A stretch of DNA of 60,253 bases, from NCBI GenBank assembly GCA_036001465.1, contig DASYUH010000084.1:1-60253 (forward strand), read 5' to 3'. The notes beneath the pieces were generated by a model that was not told where the DNA came from, searched no databases, and saw only the letters and a list, made by a program, of their open reading frames with translations. The DNA comes from Candidatus Polarisedimenticolia bacterium. GTDB lineage: Bacteria; Acidobacteriota; Polarisedimenticolia; Gp22-AA2. The position numbers were made by a program, and so were the translations under genes. Below, piece after piece: positions 17,540 to 25,832 of the stretch. The first letter of the stretch is position 1, and every line of letters begins with the position of its first letter.

Positions 17540-17569
17540 TGGACATTCCGGCACGGCTTCTTGTATATT
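17540..17569 (+). promoter_or_regulatory. Promoter for the membrane flippase-like gene and nrdR
   Basis: TGGACA and TATATT with an 18-base spacer, both 5/6 matches, lie about 83 bases before the GTG start. The -10 is the same hexamer seen before the chemoreceptor, hsp20 and the Ig-like lipoprotein. Confidence 0.5.
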
Positions 17570-17651
17570 CACGACGATTTTGCGCGGCGCGCAGCGACCG
17601 GCGTGCCCGCTTCGCGCGCGGTGTGCGACGCGCTCCGGATCCCCGACCGCG

Positions 17652-18695
17652 GTGAAGCCGGCCTTCAGAGTTGCCATCAGTCTTCTCCTGACCGGATCGT
17701 TCATCTACCTGTTCGCGCGCCGCTTCGACGTCGCAGCGGCGGGGCGGGCGCTCCGCGATGCCAGCCCCGGGCTCGTCGGGGCGAGCCTTCTGGTCAACCT
17801 GATCGCGTACCTGATCAGGGCCTGGCGCTGGCGCGTGCTGATGGTGCCCGTGAAGAAACGGCTGGGCATGTACAACCTGACGTCCACCATGTTCATCGGA
17901 TTCATGGTCTCCTTCCTGGTGCCGTTCCGGCTCGGGGAGGTCGTGCGCCCCGTCCTCCTGGCGCGGCGCGAAAAGGTGAGCACGACGGCGACCATCGCCA
18001 CGGTCGCGCTGGAGCGCCTGTTCGACGTGATGACGGTGATGGCGCTCCTCCTGGTGTACGTGCTGATGCCCCGCGGCGCGGCCGTGATGGCGGCGCGCGG
18101 CAATGGCGCGGAGGCGGACCAGGCCACGGTGTTCGTGCGTCACGCGGTGGTGGGGGTGGGAGCGCTGGTGGCGGTGGCCCTGCCCCTCGTCGTCGTCCTG
18201 GTCCTGTTCCCGAAAGTGTTCGCGAAGCCCCTGAAGGCGCTGCACGGCCGAGGGCACGGGGGGATCGCCGCCCGGGTGTCGGAGACCATCGAAAAGCTGG
18301 TCGCGGGGCTGGGGGTGATGCGGAGCAGAAAGCAGCTGGCCCAGACCATCGCCCTCTCCTTCCTCATGTGGCTGGTGATCGACTGGTCGATCCTCCTCGG
18401 CGTCCGGGCCTTCGATCTGCCGCTGCAGTTCGCCGACTCGCTCCTCCTCGTGGTGCCGCTGGGCGTGGGGATCGTCATGCCGACCCCGGGAGGAGTCGGG
18501 CCGTACGAGTACCTCTGCCAGGTCTCCCTGGCCGGGTTCTGGGGGGTGGCGCAGGCGAGCGCCGCCGCCGCGGCCATCACCCTGCATGCCGTCACACTCC
18601 TGCCGACCATCGCCCTGGGGCTCCTGTTCATGTGGATGGGGGGAGTGCGGATGGCGGATTTCCGCAAGATGGCGCGGATCCAAGGAGGGAGCTGA
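17652..18695 (+). CDS. Lysylphosphatidylglycerol synthase TM-region / AglD-like membrane protein (UPF0104)
   Basis: 347 residues with about eight hydrophobic segments, beginning FRVAISLLLTGSFIYLFARRF. Family features are LLVNLIAYLIRAWRWRVLM (about residue 40), STMFIGFMVSFLVPFRLGEVVRPVLLARRE, and MPTPGGVGPYEYL near residue 278, as in the transmembrane half of MprF and related integral membrane proteins that may flip or bind lipids. The MprF synthase domain is absent. The GTG was chosen because it places the first residues just before the first span; a longer frame upstream would add a low-complexity extension. Three bases separate it from nrdR. The substrate is unknown. Confidence 0.85.
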   Translation: MKPAFRVAISLLLTGSFIYLFARRFDVAAAGRALRDASPGLVGASLLVNLIAYLIRAWRWRVLMVPVKKRLGMYNLTSTMFIGFMVSFLVPFRLGEVVRPVLLARREKVSTTATIATVALERLFDVMTVMALLLVYVLMPRGAAVMAARGNGAEADQATVFVRHAVVGVGALVAVALPLVVVLVLFPKVFAKPLKALHGRGHGGIAARVSETIEKLVAGLGVMRSRKQLAQTIALSFLMWLVIDWSILLGVRAFDLPLQFADSLLLVVPLGVGIVMPTPGGVGPYEYLCQVSLAGFWGVAQASAAAAAITLHAVTLLPTIALGLLFMWMGGVRMADFRKMARIQGGS

Positions 18696-18698
18696 GCC

Positions 18699-19157
18699 AT
18701 GAAATGTCCATTCTGCGCCCACCTCGAGGACAAGGTGGTCGACTCCCGGGAGGGGAAGGACGGACTGGTCATCCGGCGAAGGCGCGAATGCCTGGGATGC
18801 TCCCGCCGCTTCACCTCCTACGAGCGGATCGACGAGATCCCGTACATGGTGGTCAAGAAGGACGGCACCCGGGAGCCCTACGATCGCAACAAGGTCCTGA
18901 GCGGCCTGCGCAAGGCCTGCGAGAAGCGCCCGGTCTCGCCGGCCGCGCTCGAGGCGGTGGCCGACGAGGTCGAGCTGGTCCTGCAGGAGACCCCCGAGCG
19001 GGAGATCGCCACCGCCCGGGTCGGCGAGAAGGTCACCGAGAGGCTCCGGGACCTGGACAAGGTGGCCTATGTCCGATTCGCCAGCGTCTACAGGCAATTC
19101 GAGGACGTGGACCAGTTCATGAAGGTGTTGAACGACCTCCTGGAGCAGCGGAAGTAG
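18699..19157 (+). CDS. nrdR: Transcriptional repressor NrdR
   Basis: 152 residues, exactly the family size. The N-terminal zinc ribbon (CPFC at residues 3-6, CLGC at about 31-34, then [10 protein letters not shown]) binds NrdR boxes before ribonucleotide reductase genes. An ATP-cone from about residue 49 ([29 protein letters not shown]) senses ATP/dATP. The tail has [17 protein letters not shown], typical of NrdR. AAGGAGGG lies before the ATG. It follows the membrane protein gene by three bases; no nrd structural gene is in the window. Confidence 0.96.
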   Translation: MKCPFCAHLEDKVVDSREGKDGLVIRRRRECLGCSRRFTSYERIDEIPYMVVKKDGTREPYDRNKVLSGLRKACEKRPVSPAALEAVADEVELVLQETPEREIATARVGEKVTERLRDLDKVAYVRFASVYRQFEDVDQFMKVLNDLLEQRK

Positions 19158-19165
19158 GCCGCTCC

Positions 19166-19194
19166 TTGCAGGTCCTTCGGGCTGTCATTATATT
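19166..19194 (+). promoter_or_regulatory. Promoter for hsp20-lon
   Basis: TTGCAG and TATATT with a 17-base spacer lie about 25 bases before the hsp20 ATG. No CIRCE inverted repeat is visible, and the elements look like the housekeeping sigma rather than RpoH. Confidence 0.55.
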
Positions 19195-19219
19195 GAGCCG
19201 CGAATCGGGAGGCGCCCCC

Positions 19220-19672
19220 ATGGCCGACATCGGACCGTTCGTCGAGATCAGCCGCATCCAGAGCGAAATCAACCGTCTGTTCGACAATCTCCTGGAGCTC
19301 AAGTCCTCCGGGGCCGAAGGCACCGGCGAGTGGCTGCCGAACGCCGACGTCTTCGAGACCACGGAGGAGCTGGTCGTGAAGTTCGAGGTGCCGGGGGTCA
19401 CCATCCGGGATCTCAACCTGACGATCAACGGCAACAACCTGGTGCTGCGGGGCGAGAAGAAGCGCTCCGACGTGTCGAAGGGGGCCAAGTATCATTCCAT
19501 GGAGCGCCCGTTCGGCAAGTTCAAGCGGGTGGTGCACATCTCGTCGCCGGTCAACACGCACAAGGCGAAGACCGAGCTCGCGGACGGAGTCCTGCAGATC
19601 TCCTTCCCGAAGGTGCCGGACAAGCGCGGTGAGGCGGTGCCCATCAACATCAAGATTGCGGAGCGGTCATGA
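19220..19672 (+). CDS. Small heat shock protein, Hsp20/alpha-crystallin family
   Basis: 150 residues. An N-terminal arm (RIQSEINRLFDNLLELKS) precedes the alpha-crystallin domain, which starts WLPNADVFETTEELVVKFEVPGV and contains NNLVLRGEKKR and MERPFGKFKRVVHI. A-x-x-x-DGVLQISFPK closes the domain as in other Hsp20 proteins. The I-x-I tail motif appears as INIKI, used for oligomer assembly. GGGAGG lies before the ATG. Its stop overlaps the lon start (ATGA), so an ATP-independent holdase and a protease are made together. Confidence 0.93.
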   Translation: MADIGPFVEISRIQSEINRLFDNLLELKSSGAEGTGEWLPNADVFETTEELVVKFEVPGVTIRDLNLTINGNNLVLRGEKKRSDVSKGAKYHSMERPFGKFKRVVHISSPVNTHKAKTELADGVLQISFPKVPDKRGEAVPINIKIAERS

Positions 19673-22071
19673 CCTCCTCGCCTCTCGAGATCCCCGAGGA
19701 TCAGCTCCGGATCCCGAAGGAGCTGCCGGTCCTTCCGCTCAGGGACATCGTCGTCTATCCGTTCATCATCGTCCCCCTCTCGGTCAGCCGCGAGCGCTCG
19801 ATCAAGGCGGTCGACCAGGCGCTGGCCGAGAACCGGATGATCCTCCTGGTGTCGCAGAAGGACAGCCAGATCGAGGAGCCGACGGAGAAGGATCTGTTCA
19901 ACACCGGCACGGTCGGGGTGATCATGCGGATGCTCAAGCTGCCGGACGGGCGCATCCGCGTGCTCGTCCAGGGCGTGTGCCGCGCCCGCGCCGACGAGTT
20001 CCTGCGCGGCGAGCTGTTCACCAGCGCCCGCCTGACGCGCATCGTCGAGCCCACGGTCAAGCCGACGATGGAGCAGGAAGCGATGATGCGCACGGTGAAG
20101 AAGTCCCTCGAGAAGAGCGCCTCGCTCGGCAAGGCGATCTCCTCCGAGGTGATGGTCATCGCCGGCAACCTCGAGGACCCCGGCCGGCTGGCCGATCTGG
20201 TGGCCAGCAACCTCGATCTCAAGATCGACGACGCCCAGCACGTCCTGAAGCTCACCGACCCGGTGGCGCGCCTGAAGAGGGTGCACGAGCTCCTGAACAA
20301 GGAGATCGAGCTGCTCAACATGCAGCAGGAGATCAACACCCACGCCCGCGAGGAGATCGACAAGTCGCAGCGCGAGTACTTCCTCAGGCAGCAGCTGAAG
20401 GCGATCCAGAACGAGCTGGGCGAGGGGAACGACCTGGCCGAGGAAGTGGAGCAGTTCCGCGACAAGGCGCGCAAGGCCAAGATGCCGCCGAAGGTCCTGG
20501 AGGAGGTCGAGCGCCAGGTCAACAAGCTCGAGCGCATGCATCCCGACTCGGCCGAGACCGCCACGGTCCGCAACTATCTCGACTGGATGGTGAACCTCCC
20601 CTGGTCGGCGCAGACCAAGGACACGCTCGATCTGAGGAAGGCGCAGCACATTCTCGACGAGGACCACTACGGCCTGGAGACCATCAAGGAGCGCATCATC
20701 GAGTACCTGGCCGTGCGCAAGCTGAAGAAGAAGATGCGCGGCCCGATCCTCTGCTTCGTCGGCCCGCCGGGGGTCGGCAAGACCTCCCTCGGCCGGTCGA
20801 TCGCCAGGGCGCTGGGGCGCAAGTTCGTGCGCATCTCCCTGGGGGGCATTCGTGACGAGGCCGAAATCCGCGGCCACCGGCGCACCTACGTCGGATCGAT
20901 GCCGGGGCGCATCATCCAGGGCATCAGCCAGGCGGCGTCGAACAACCCCGTCTTCATGCTGGACGAGGTGGACAAGATCGGCGCCGACTACCGCGGCGAC
21001 CCGTCGTCGGCCCTCCTCGAGGTGCTGGATCCCGAGCAGAACTACTCGTTCCGCGACCACTACCTGAACGTGCCGTTCGACCTGTCGAACGTCATGTTCG
21101 TGGCCACCGCCAATCTCCTCGATCCGATCCAGCCGGCGTTCCGCGACCGGATGGAGGTGATCAGCCTGTCCGGCTACACCGAGGAGGAGAAGATCGAGAT
21201 CGCCAAGCGGCACCTGATCCCGAAGCAGATCGACGAGAACGGGCTCGCGGACGCGCATGTCTCGTTCCCCGACAAGTCGATCCAGACGATGATCCAGAAG
21301 TACACCCGCGAGGCCGGCCTCAGGAACCTCGAGCGCGAGATCGCCAAGGTCTGCCGCAAGGTGGCGCGCCGCGTGGCCGATGGGGAGCGCGGGCCGTACC
21401 GCATCTCGCCCGGCCGGGCCGAAGAGCTGCTCGGCGTGCCGCGCGTGACACCCGAGATGGCCCTCGTGAACAACCAGGTCGGGGTGGCGACGGGGCTCGC
21501 GTGGACCGCGGCCGGCGGCGAGATCCTCTTCGTCGAGGCGACCACCATGCCGGGGAAGGGACGGCTGATCCTGACCGGCCACCTGGGCGCCGTCATGAAG
21601 GAATCGGCGCAGGCGGCTCTCTCCTACGCCCGCTCCCGGGCCTCCGACATCGGCATCGCCGTCAATGCGTTCGGGGAGATGGACGTGCACGTGCACGTGC
21701 CGGAAGGGGCCATCCCGAAGGACGGCCCGTCGGCCGGCATCACCATGGCGACCGCGATCATCTCCGTGCTCACCAACCGCCCCGTGAAGCGTTCGGTGGC
21801 GATGACCGGCGAGATCACCCTGCGGGGCAACGTCCTGCCGATCGGCGGCGTGAAGGAGAAGGTCCTGGCCGCGCGCCGGGCCAAGATCGACAGCGTCATC
21901 CTCCCCGAGGCGAACCGCAAGAACCTGGAGGACGTCCCGAAGCTGTTCCGGAAGGGGCTCAAGTTCTGCTTCGTGTCGGACGTCACCGAGGTGTTCGCGA
22001 TCGCCCTGTGCGAGCCCGTGGCCCGGAGATCCGGACAGCGCCTGTCCGCGGAGCGGCCGATCGCGATCTGA
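19669..22071 (+). CDS. lon: ATP-dependent protease Lon
   Basis: 800 residues, standard LonA size. The N-terminal substrate-binding domain begins ELPVLPLRDIVVYPFIIVPLSV. The AAA+ module has Walker A GPPGVGKTSLG (near residue 364) and Walker B VFMLDEVDKIGADYRGDPSS. The C-terminal protease has the catalytic Ser in PKDGPSAGITMATA (near residue 688) and the Lys in GGVKEKVLAARRA. It degrades misfolded and regulatory proteins in the cytoplasm. It is translationally coupled to the upstream hsp20 gene; thiL follows after 10 bases. Confidence 0.97.
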   Translation: MTSSPLEIPEDQLRIPKELPVLPLRDIVVYPFIIVPLSVSRERSIKAVDQALAENRMILLVSQKDSQIEEPTEKDLFNTGTVGVIMRMLKLPDGRIRVLVQGVCRARADEFLRGELFTSARLTRIVEPTVKPTMEQEAMMRTVKKSLEKSASLGKAISSEVMVIAGNLEDPGRLADLVASNLDLKIDDAQHVLKLTDPVARLKRVHELLNKEIELLNMQQEINTHAREEIDKSQREYFLRQQLKAIQNELGEGNDLAEEVEQFRDKARKAKMPPKVLEEVERQVNKLERMHPDSAETATVRNYLDWMVNLPWSAQTKDTLDLRKAQHILDEDHYGLETIKERIIEYLAVRKLKKKMRGPILCFVGPPGVGKTSLGRSIARALGRKFVRISLGGIRDEAEIRGHRRTYVGSMPGRIIQGISQAASNNPVFMLDEVDKIGADYRGDPSSALLEVLDPEQNYSFRDHYLNVPFDLSNVMFVATANLLDPIQPAFRDRMEVISLSGYTEEEKIEIAKRHLIPKQIDENGLADAHVSFPDKSIQTMIQKYTREAGLRNLEREIAKVCRKVARRVADGERGPYRISPGRAEELLGVPRVTPEMALVNNQVGVATGLAWTAAGGEILFVEATTMPGKGRLILTGHLGAVMKESAQAALSYARSRASDIGIAVNAFGEMDVHVHVPEGAIPKDGPSAGITMATAIISVLTNRPVKRSVAMTGEITLRGNVLPIGGVKEKVLAARRAKIDSVILPEANRKNLEDVPKLFRKGLKFCFVSDVTEVFAIALCEPVARRSGQRLSAERPIAI

Positions 22072-22081
22072 TCGGGGGCCC

Positions 22082-23125
22082 ATGGGAAGGCTGGACCGTC
22101 TCACCGAGCAGGGGTTCATCGACCTCGTGGCGTCGCTTGCCGGGGCGGCGCGGCCCGCGCGGGGCGCCCGCTTCCGCCCGGTCCTGGGCATCGGCGACGA
22201 CGCGGCGATTCTCCCCGCCGGCGGCCGCCTGCAGACCCTTTTCACCACCGATTGTCTCGCCGAGGGCGTCCATTTCCGGAGGGCCTGGTCGCCCGGCTTT
22301 CTCCTGGGGCGCAAGGCGCTCGCGGTGAACCTCAGTGACATCGCCGCCATGGGGGGCGTGCCGCGCGCCTGCGTGATCAGCGCCGGCTTCCCCGCGCGTA
22401 CGCGGCCGGCGTATGCGCGCGAGGTGGCGCGGGGGCTCGCCGACCGGGCGCGCCGCCACGGCGTCGCCCTCGTCGGCGGGGACACGGCCCGAGCCCGCTC
22501 GCTCTTCCTGAACGTGGCTCTCCTGGGAGCCGTCGAGCCCGGACGCGCGGTGCGCCGGAGCGGCGCGCGCGCCGGGGACGGCCTCTACGTCACGGGAGCG
22601 CTCGGGGCCTCGGCCGCCGGGCTCGGTCTCCTGAGGCGGGGCGTCCGGGCGGGAAAGGGAAAGCGCGGGCGCCGCGCCGGCCAGGCGCTCCGCGCCCACC
22701 TGGATCCGGAGCCGCGGGTCACGGCGGGCCGGCTCCTGGGCCTGACCGGCCTCGCGGCGGCGATGATCGACCTGTCCGACGGCCTCTGGCTCGACCTGCC
22801 CCGCCTCTGCGACGCGAGCGGGACCGGGGCCGTCGTCGAGGAGGCCGCGGTGCCTCTCTCCGCGGCGGCCGCGGCGGTCCTGGGTCCCTCCGGCGCGAGG
22901 CGGGCGGCGATCGTCGGGGGGGAGGACTACGAGCTCCTGTTCGCGGCGCGGGCGGGGCTCGAGGCGCAGGTCGCGCACCTGGCGCGGCGCATCCGCCTGC
23001 CGATGTCGCGCATCGGGGAGATCGTTCCGCGCCGCCGGGGGGTGAGGCTCCTGACGCGCTCCGGCCGGTATGTGCCGTTCGCGGCGATCGCCGGCGGCTT
23101 CCGGCACTTCCCCGCGGACGCCTGA
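22082..23125 (+). CDS. thiL: Thiamine-monophosphate kinase
   Basis: 347 residues. ThiL phosphorylates thiamine monophosphate to the active cofactor TPP. It has the PurM-like ATP-binding fold: GIGDDAAIL (metal-binding Asp pair) near residue 38, AVNLSDIAAMGGVPRACVIS near residue 80, ALVGGDTAR near residue 130, MIDLSDGLWLDL near residue 228, and GGEDYELLF near residue 280. All motifs are intact. It sits between lon and a DUF2062 gene in a co-directional run; no other thiamine gene is near. Confidence 0.95.
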   Translation: MGRLDRLTEQGFIDLVASLAGAARPARGARFRPVLGIGDDAAILPAGGRLQTLFTTDCLAEGVHFRRAWSPGFLLGRKALAVNLSDIAAMGGVPRACVISAGFPARTRPAYAREVARGLADRARRHGVALVGGDTARARSLFLNVALLGAVEPGRAVRRSGARAGDGLYVTGALGASAAGLGLLRRGVRAGKGKRGRRAGQALRAHLDPEPRVTAGRLLGLTGLAAAMIDLSDGLWLDLPRLCDASGTGAVVEEAAVPLSAAAAAVLGPSGARRAAIVGGEDYELLFAARAGLEAQVAHLARRIRLPMSRIGEIVPRRRGVRLLTRSGRYVPFAAIAGGFRHFPADA

Positions 23126-23130
23126 GCGGA

Positions 23131-23739
23131 ATGGGCGCGCCGCTCCACGCCATTGACCTGCGCCGCTTCAGCCCGTATCATGCGGCGGCCGTCAGGAAGG
23201 CCAGGCGGCGAGTGCGCGAGGCCGTGGCGGGCGGCGCTGTCCGCATCGGCGTGTGGCTTCCGGAGGACGGGCCGGTGCGTGAGGGCGGGACCAGGCGCCT
23301 GAGGGAGTGGCTGCGCTTCGTCCTGCACACCGACGACACGCCACAACGGGCGGCCTTCGCCTTCGCCATCGGGGTCTTCATCGCCTGGACCCCCGTTCTC
23401 GGCTTCCATACTCTTCTGGGCCTGGCGATCGCCTTCCTCTTCGGGCTGAACCGCGTCGCGGTCATGGCGGGCACCTTCGTCAACAATCCGTGGACGTTCG
23501 TGCCGATCTACACCGTCTCCGCCTGGCTCGGATCGGCCCTGATCGGGGTCGAGATGAGCGCCCCGCGGCTGGAAGGGAAATCGTGGAGCCACTTCTTCGA
23601 CTTCCTCGCGCAGTGCCGTCCCTGGATCGTGCCCATGACCATGGGCACGCTCATCCTGGGGTCGCTCAGCGCGCTCCTGTCGTTCCCGATCGTCCTCTAC
23701 GGCATCCGCTGGTACCGCGGGTTGCGCCAGGCGAGCTGA
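23131..23739 (+). CDS. DUF2062 domain membrane protein
   Basis: 202 residues. After a basic N-terminal region, RAAFAFAIGVFIAWTPVLGFHTLLGLAIAFLFGLNRVAVMAGTFVNNPWT is the DUF2062 signature, with the conserved P-x-x-G-x-H and the N-N-P-x-T motif. A last span covers about residues 165-190 (MTMGTLILGSLSALLSFPIVLYGI). The family is widespread, membrane-embedded and of unknown function, often next to glycosyltransferase genes, which are absent here. It lies five bases after thiL. Confidence 0.88.
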   Translation: MGAPLHAIDLRRFSPYHAAAVRKARRRVREAVAGGAVRIGVWLPEDGPVREGGTRRLREWLRFVLHTDDTPQRAAFAFAIGVFIAWTPVLGFHTLLGLAIAFLFGLNRVAVMAGTFVNNPWTFVPIYTVSAWLGSALIGVEMSAPRLEGKSWSHFFDFLAQCRPWIVPMTMGTLILGSLSALLSFPIVLYGIRWYRGLRQAS

Positions 23740-23773
23740 TCCTCCCCGAAGCGCGTCGCAGCCCGGCCTGCTC

Positions 23774-24367
23774 ATGGACGAGCAGGACCTGATCCGGCTC
23801 GCCGCCGAGGGCGACCTCGAGGCGTTCGAGCGCCTCGTGGTGAGCAAGCGCGAGCGCGTCTTCTGGATCGCCTGCCATATCGTCGGGGACAGGGAGCTGG
23901 CCAGGGACGTGACGCAGGAGGTCTTCCTGCGCCTGTACCGCGTGATCCGCCGGTTCCGCAGCGGCGGCCACTTCGACGCCTGGCTGCACCGGATCGCCAC
24001 CAACCTGAGCATCGACCTCCTGAGGCACGAGCGCCCGCACCGCGACACGGCAGCCCTCGAGGAGATGACGGAGGGGGCGGCGGGCCCGCAGCAGGCGGCC
24101 GCCGGCGACCGGGAGCCGCCGGCGGGCGAGGGGCTGCGCCGCCAGGAGATCCGGCGGATCTTCACGACCCTTTCCGCCCTGCTGTCCCGCAAGCAGCGGC
24201 TCGCCTTCATCCTGCGCGAGATCGAGGGCCTGTCGACGGGCGAGGTCGCCGCGATCATGAAGACCCGCGAATCGACCGTCCGCAACCACGTCCTGCAGGC
24301 CCGCCGCACGCTGCAGGAGGAGCTCCGCCGGCGCTACCCGGAGTACTGCCGGCCGAAATCTTCCTAG
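23774..24367 (+). CDS. ECF-family RNA polymerase sigma factor
   Basis: 197 residues. Region 2 includes LARDVTQEVFLRLYRVIRRF and FDAWLHRIATNLSIDLLRHERPH (about residues 50-95). An Ala/Gly-rich linker follows, then region 4 with LREIEGLSTGEVAAIMKTRESTVRNHVLQARRTL (about residues 150-183). A zinc anti-sigma gene comes next, 56 bases downstream. The pair opens the pilus-like gene cluster, so it could regulate surface-structure assembly, though nothing in the sequence proves this. Confidence 0.92.
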   Translation: MDEQDLIRLAAEGDLEAFERLVVSKRERVFWIACHIVGDRELARDVTQEVFLRLYRVIRRFRSGGHFDAWLHRIATNLSIDLLRHERPHRDTAALEEMTEGAAGPQQAAAGDREPPAGEGLRRQEIRRIFTTLSALLSRKQRLAFILREIEGLSTGEVAAIMKTRESTVRNHVLQARRTLQEELRRRYPEYCRPKSS

Positions 24368-24423
24368 GAGCTACCCGGATTGGGGCCTAGACGTTTCCCG
24401 GGTCCCGTCCGTAAAAGGTATTG

Positions 24424-24981
24424 ATGCGCCAGAAGGGCTGTCCGGACGGGGAGCCGCTCCTGTCGTCGTTCGCGGCGGGGGCGCTGGAGGAAGTCGCCGA
24501 GCGGCGGGTCCGCGATCATCTCGCGTCCTGCGCCGCCTGCCGCGATGCCGTGCTCGCGCGCGATCCGACCGTCCTGTTCCTCGGCCTGCGCCGCGAGCCC
24601 CTCCCCGGGGACTTCTGGACCGGCTTCAACGCCCGGCTGAGGGTCCGCCTCGAGGCGGAGGGGCGGCCGAGGGCCTCCTGGATCGCCTGGGCGTCCGATC
24701 CCGGCTTCCGGCGGCTGGCCTATGTCGCCGCTCCCCTGGCGATGGTCCTCCTGATCGGGACCCTGTTCCTCGTCCGCCCCGGCGGCCCCGGGACCGTAGC
24801 GGAGCGGGCGCCGGCCCCGCCGTTCGGGCTTCAGGAGCTGTCCGGTTCCGCGGGCCAGGACGGCCCGCCCGCTCTCGAAGAGGTGGGCTCGCCGAGCGCC
24901 CGTGTCTACCGGTTCCCGGTCGCTCCGGGCGGGAACGAGACCCCCATCTACTTCGTCGTCGACGAATCGATCGACATCTGA
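24424..24981 (+). CDS. Zinc-binding anti-sigma factor
   Basis: 185 residues from the ATG; a TTG one codon earlier is an alternative. The zf-HC2 motif H-x3-C-x2-C is HLASCAAC at about residues 31-38. One membrane span covers about residues 98-117 (YVAAPLAMVLLIGTLFLV), with a short Pro/Ser-rich extracytoplasmic tail ending YFVVDESIDI. The design matches an inner-membrane anchor that holds the upstream ECF sigma factor inactive. Confidence 0.87.
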   Translation: MRQKGCPDGEPLLSSFAAGALEEVAERRVRDHLASCAACRDAVLARDPTVLFLGLRREPLPGDFWTGFNARLRVRLEAEGRPRASWIAWASDPGFRRLAYVAAPLAMVLLIGTLFLVRPGGPGTVAERAPAPPFGLQELSGSAGQDGPPALEEVGSPSARVYRFPVAPGGNETPIYFVVDESIDI

Positions 24982-24989
24982 CGGCACGA

Positions 24990-25811
24990 ATGAACATGCG
25001 GAGGACCCCGGTGACGCGATCCATGGCTGTGGCAGTCCTCCTCGTCGGCGCGCTTCTCCTCGCGGCTCTGCACGGCGTCGTCCCCGCCCGCGCCGAGGGA
25101 GAGGCCGCCTCCACCCCGGCGCCGTCCCCGACTCCGACCCCGACCCCGGCGCAGGTGGCGCCTCCGCGGCGCCCGCCGACGGGCCCCGGCGGCATCGGGA
25201 TGCGCGTCTACAACCTGCGCTACAAGAAGGTGGACGACGCCTACATCCTGATCAGCCCGTACGTCGGGCCTCGCGGCACCGTGAAGATGCAGCCGTCGAA
25301 GAAGATGCTGACCGTCCTCGACCTGCCGGAGAACCTCTCGCGCATCTCGGGGATCATCGGCACGTACGACGTCCCGCCGCGGAGCGTCGAAGTCCAGGTT
25401 CAGCTGATCATGGCCGCTTCCGCCCCGTCTCCCGCCTCGCCGCCTCCGCCGATCCGGGGCGTCATCGACAGGCTGACCGCCCTGTCGACCCGCTGGAACG
25501 ACTACCGGCTGCTCGGCAACGCGCGCGTCCTGGGCACGGAGGGGGAGCACAGCAGCCTGAACGTCGGCGACGACTACCGCGTCGATTTCCGCATCGACCA
25601 GGTCTCCGAGGAGACCCGCGTCATCCGCTTCAAGCCGTTCGAGCTGCAGCGCAAGGAGCCGTCGGTGGAGGCGCCGGAGCGCTACACGCCGGTCATGAAC
25701 ACGGTCCTGAACCTGAGGGACTCGCAGCTGTTCATCGTCGGCGCCTCGAACGTCGAGGCCAGCAACCGGGCGCTGTTCATGACCATCACCGCGTCCCTGC
25801 AGAAACAATGA
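24990..25811 (+). CDS. Secretin N-terminal (NolW-like) domain protein
   Basis: 273 residues. A signal peptide (VAVLLVGALLLAALHGVVPARA) and a Pro/Thr-rich spacer of PTPTPTP type precede a folded region. GMRVYNLRYKKVDDAYILISPYVG, followed by KMLTVLDLPENLSRISGIIGTYDVPPRSVEVQVQLI, reads like the N1/N2 (NolW) modules that form the periplasmic vestibule of secretins. The pore-forming C-domain is missing, so this may be a periplasmic partner of the full secretin encoded 7.5 kb downstream. It begins the run of assembly genes directly after the sigma/anti-sigma pair. Confidence 0.65.
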   Translation: MNMRRTPVTRSMAVAVLLVGALLLAALHGVVPARAEGEAASTPAPSPTPTPTPAQVAPPRRPPTGPGGIGMRVYNLRYKKVDDAYILISPYVGPRGTVKMQPSKKMLTVLDLPENLSRISGIIGTYDVPPRSVEVQVQLIMAASAPSPASPPPPIRGVIDRLTALSTRWNDYRLLGNARVLGTEGEHSSLNVGDDYRVDFRIDQVSEETRVIRFKPFELQRKEPSVEAPERYTPVMNTVLNLRDSQLFIVGASNVEASNRALFMTITASLQKQ

Positions 25812-25832
25812 CGGCGGGCGGAGCGACACACC

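Noticed and set aside
19166-19219. CIRCE or RpoH-type heat-shock control before hsp20
   Set aside because: No inverted TTAGCACTC repeat is present and the -35/-10 resemble the housekeeping type.
15842-19672. A 1276-codon + strand ORF across the chemoreceptor, flippase and nrdR genes
   Set aside because: Only its last 150 codons are real (Hsp20); the rest is a shadow frame rich in Arg and Gly.
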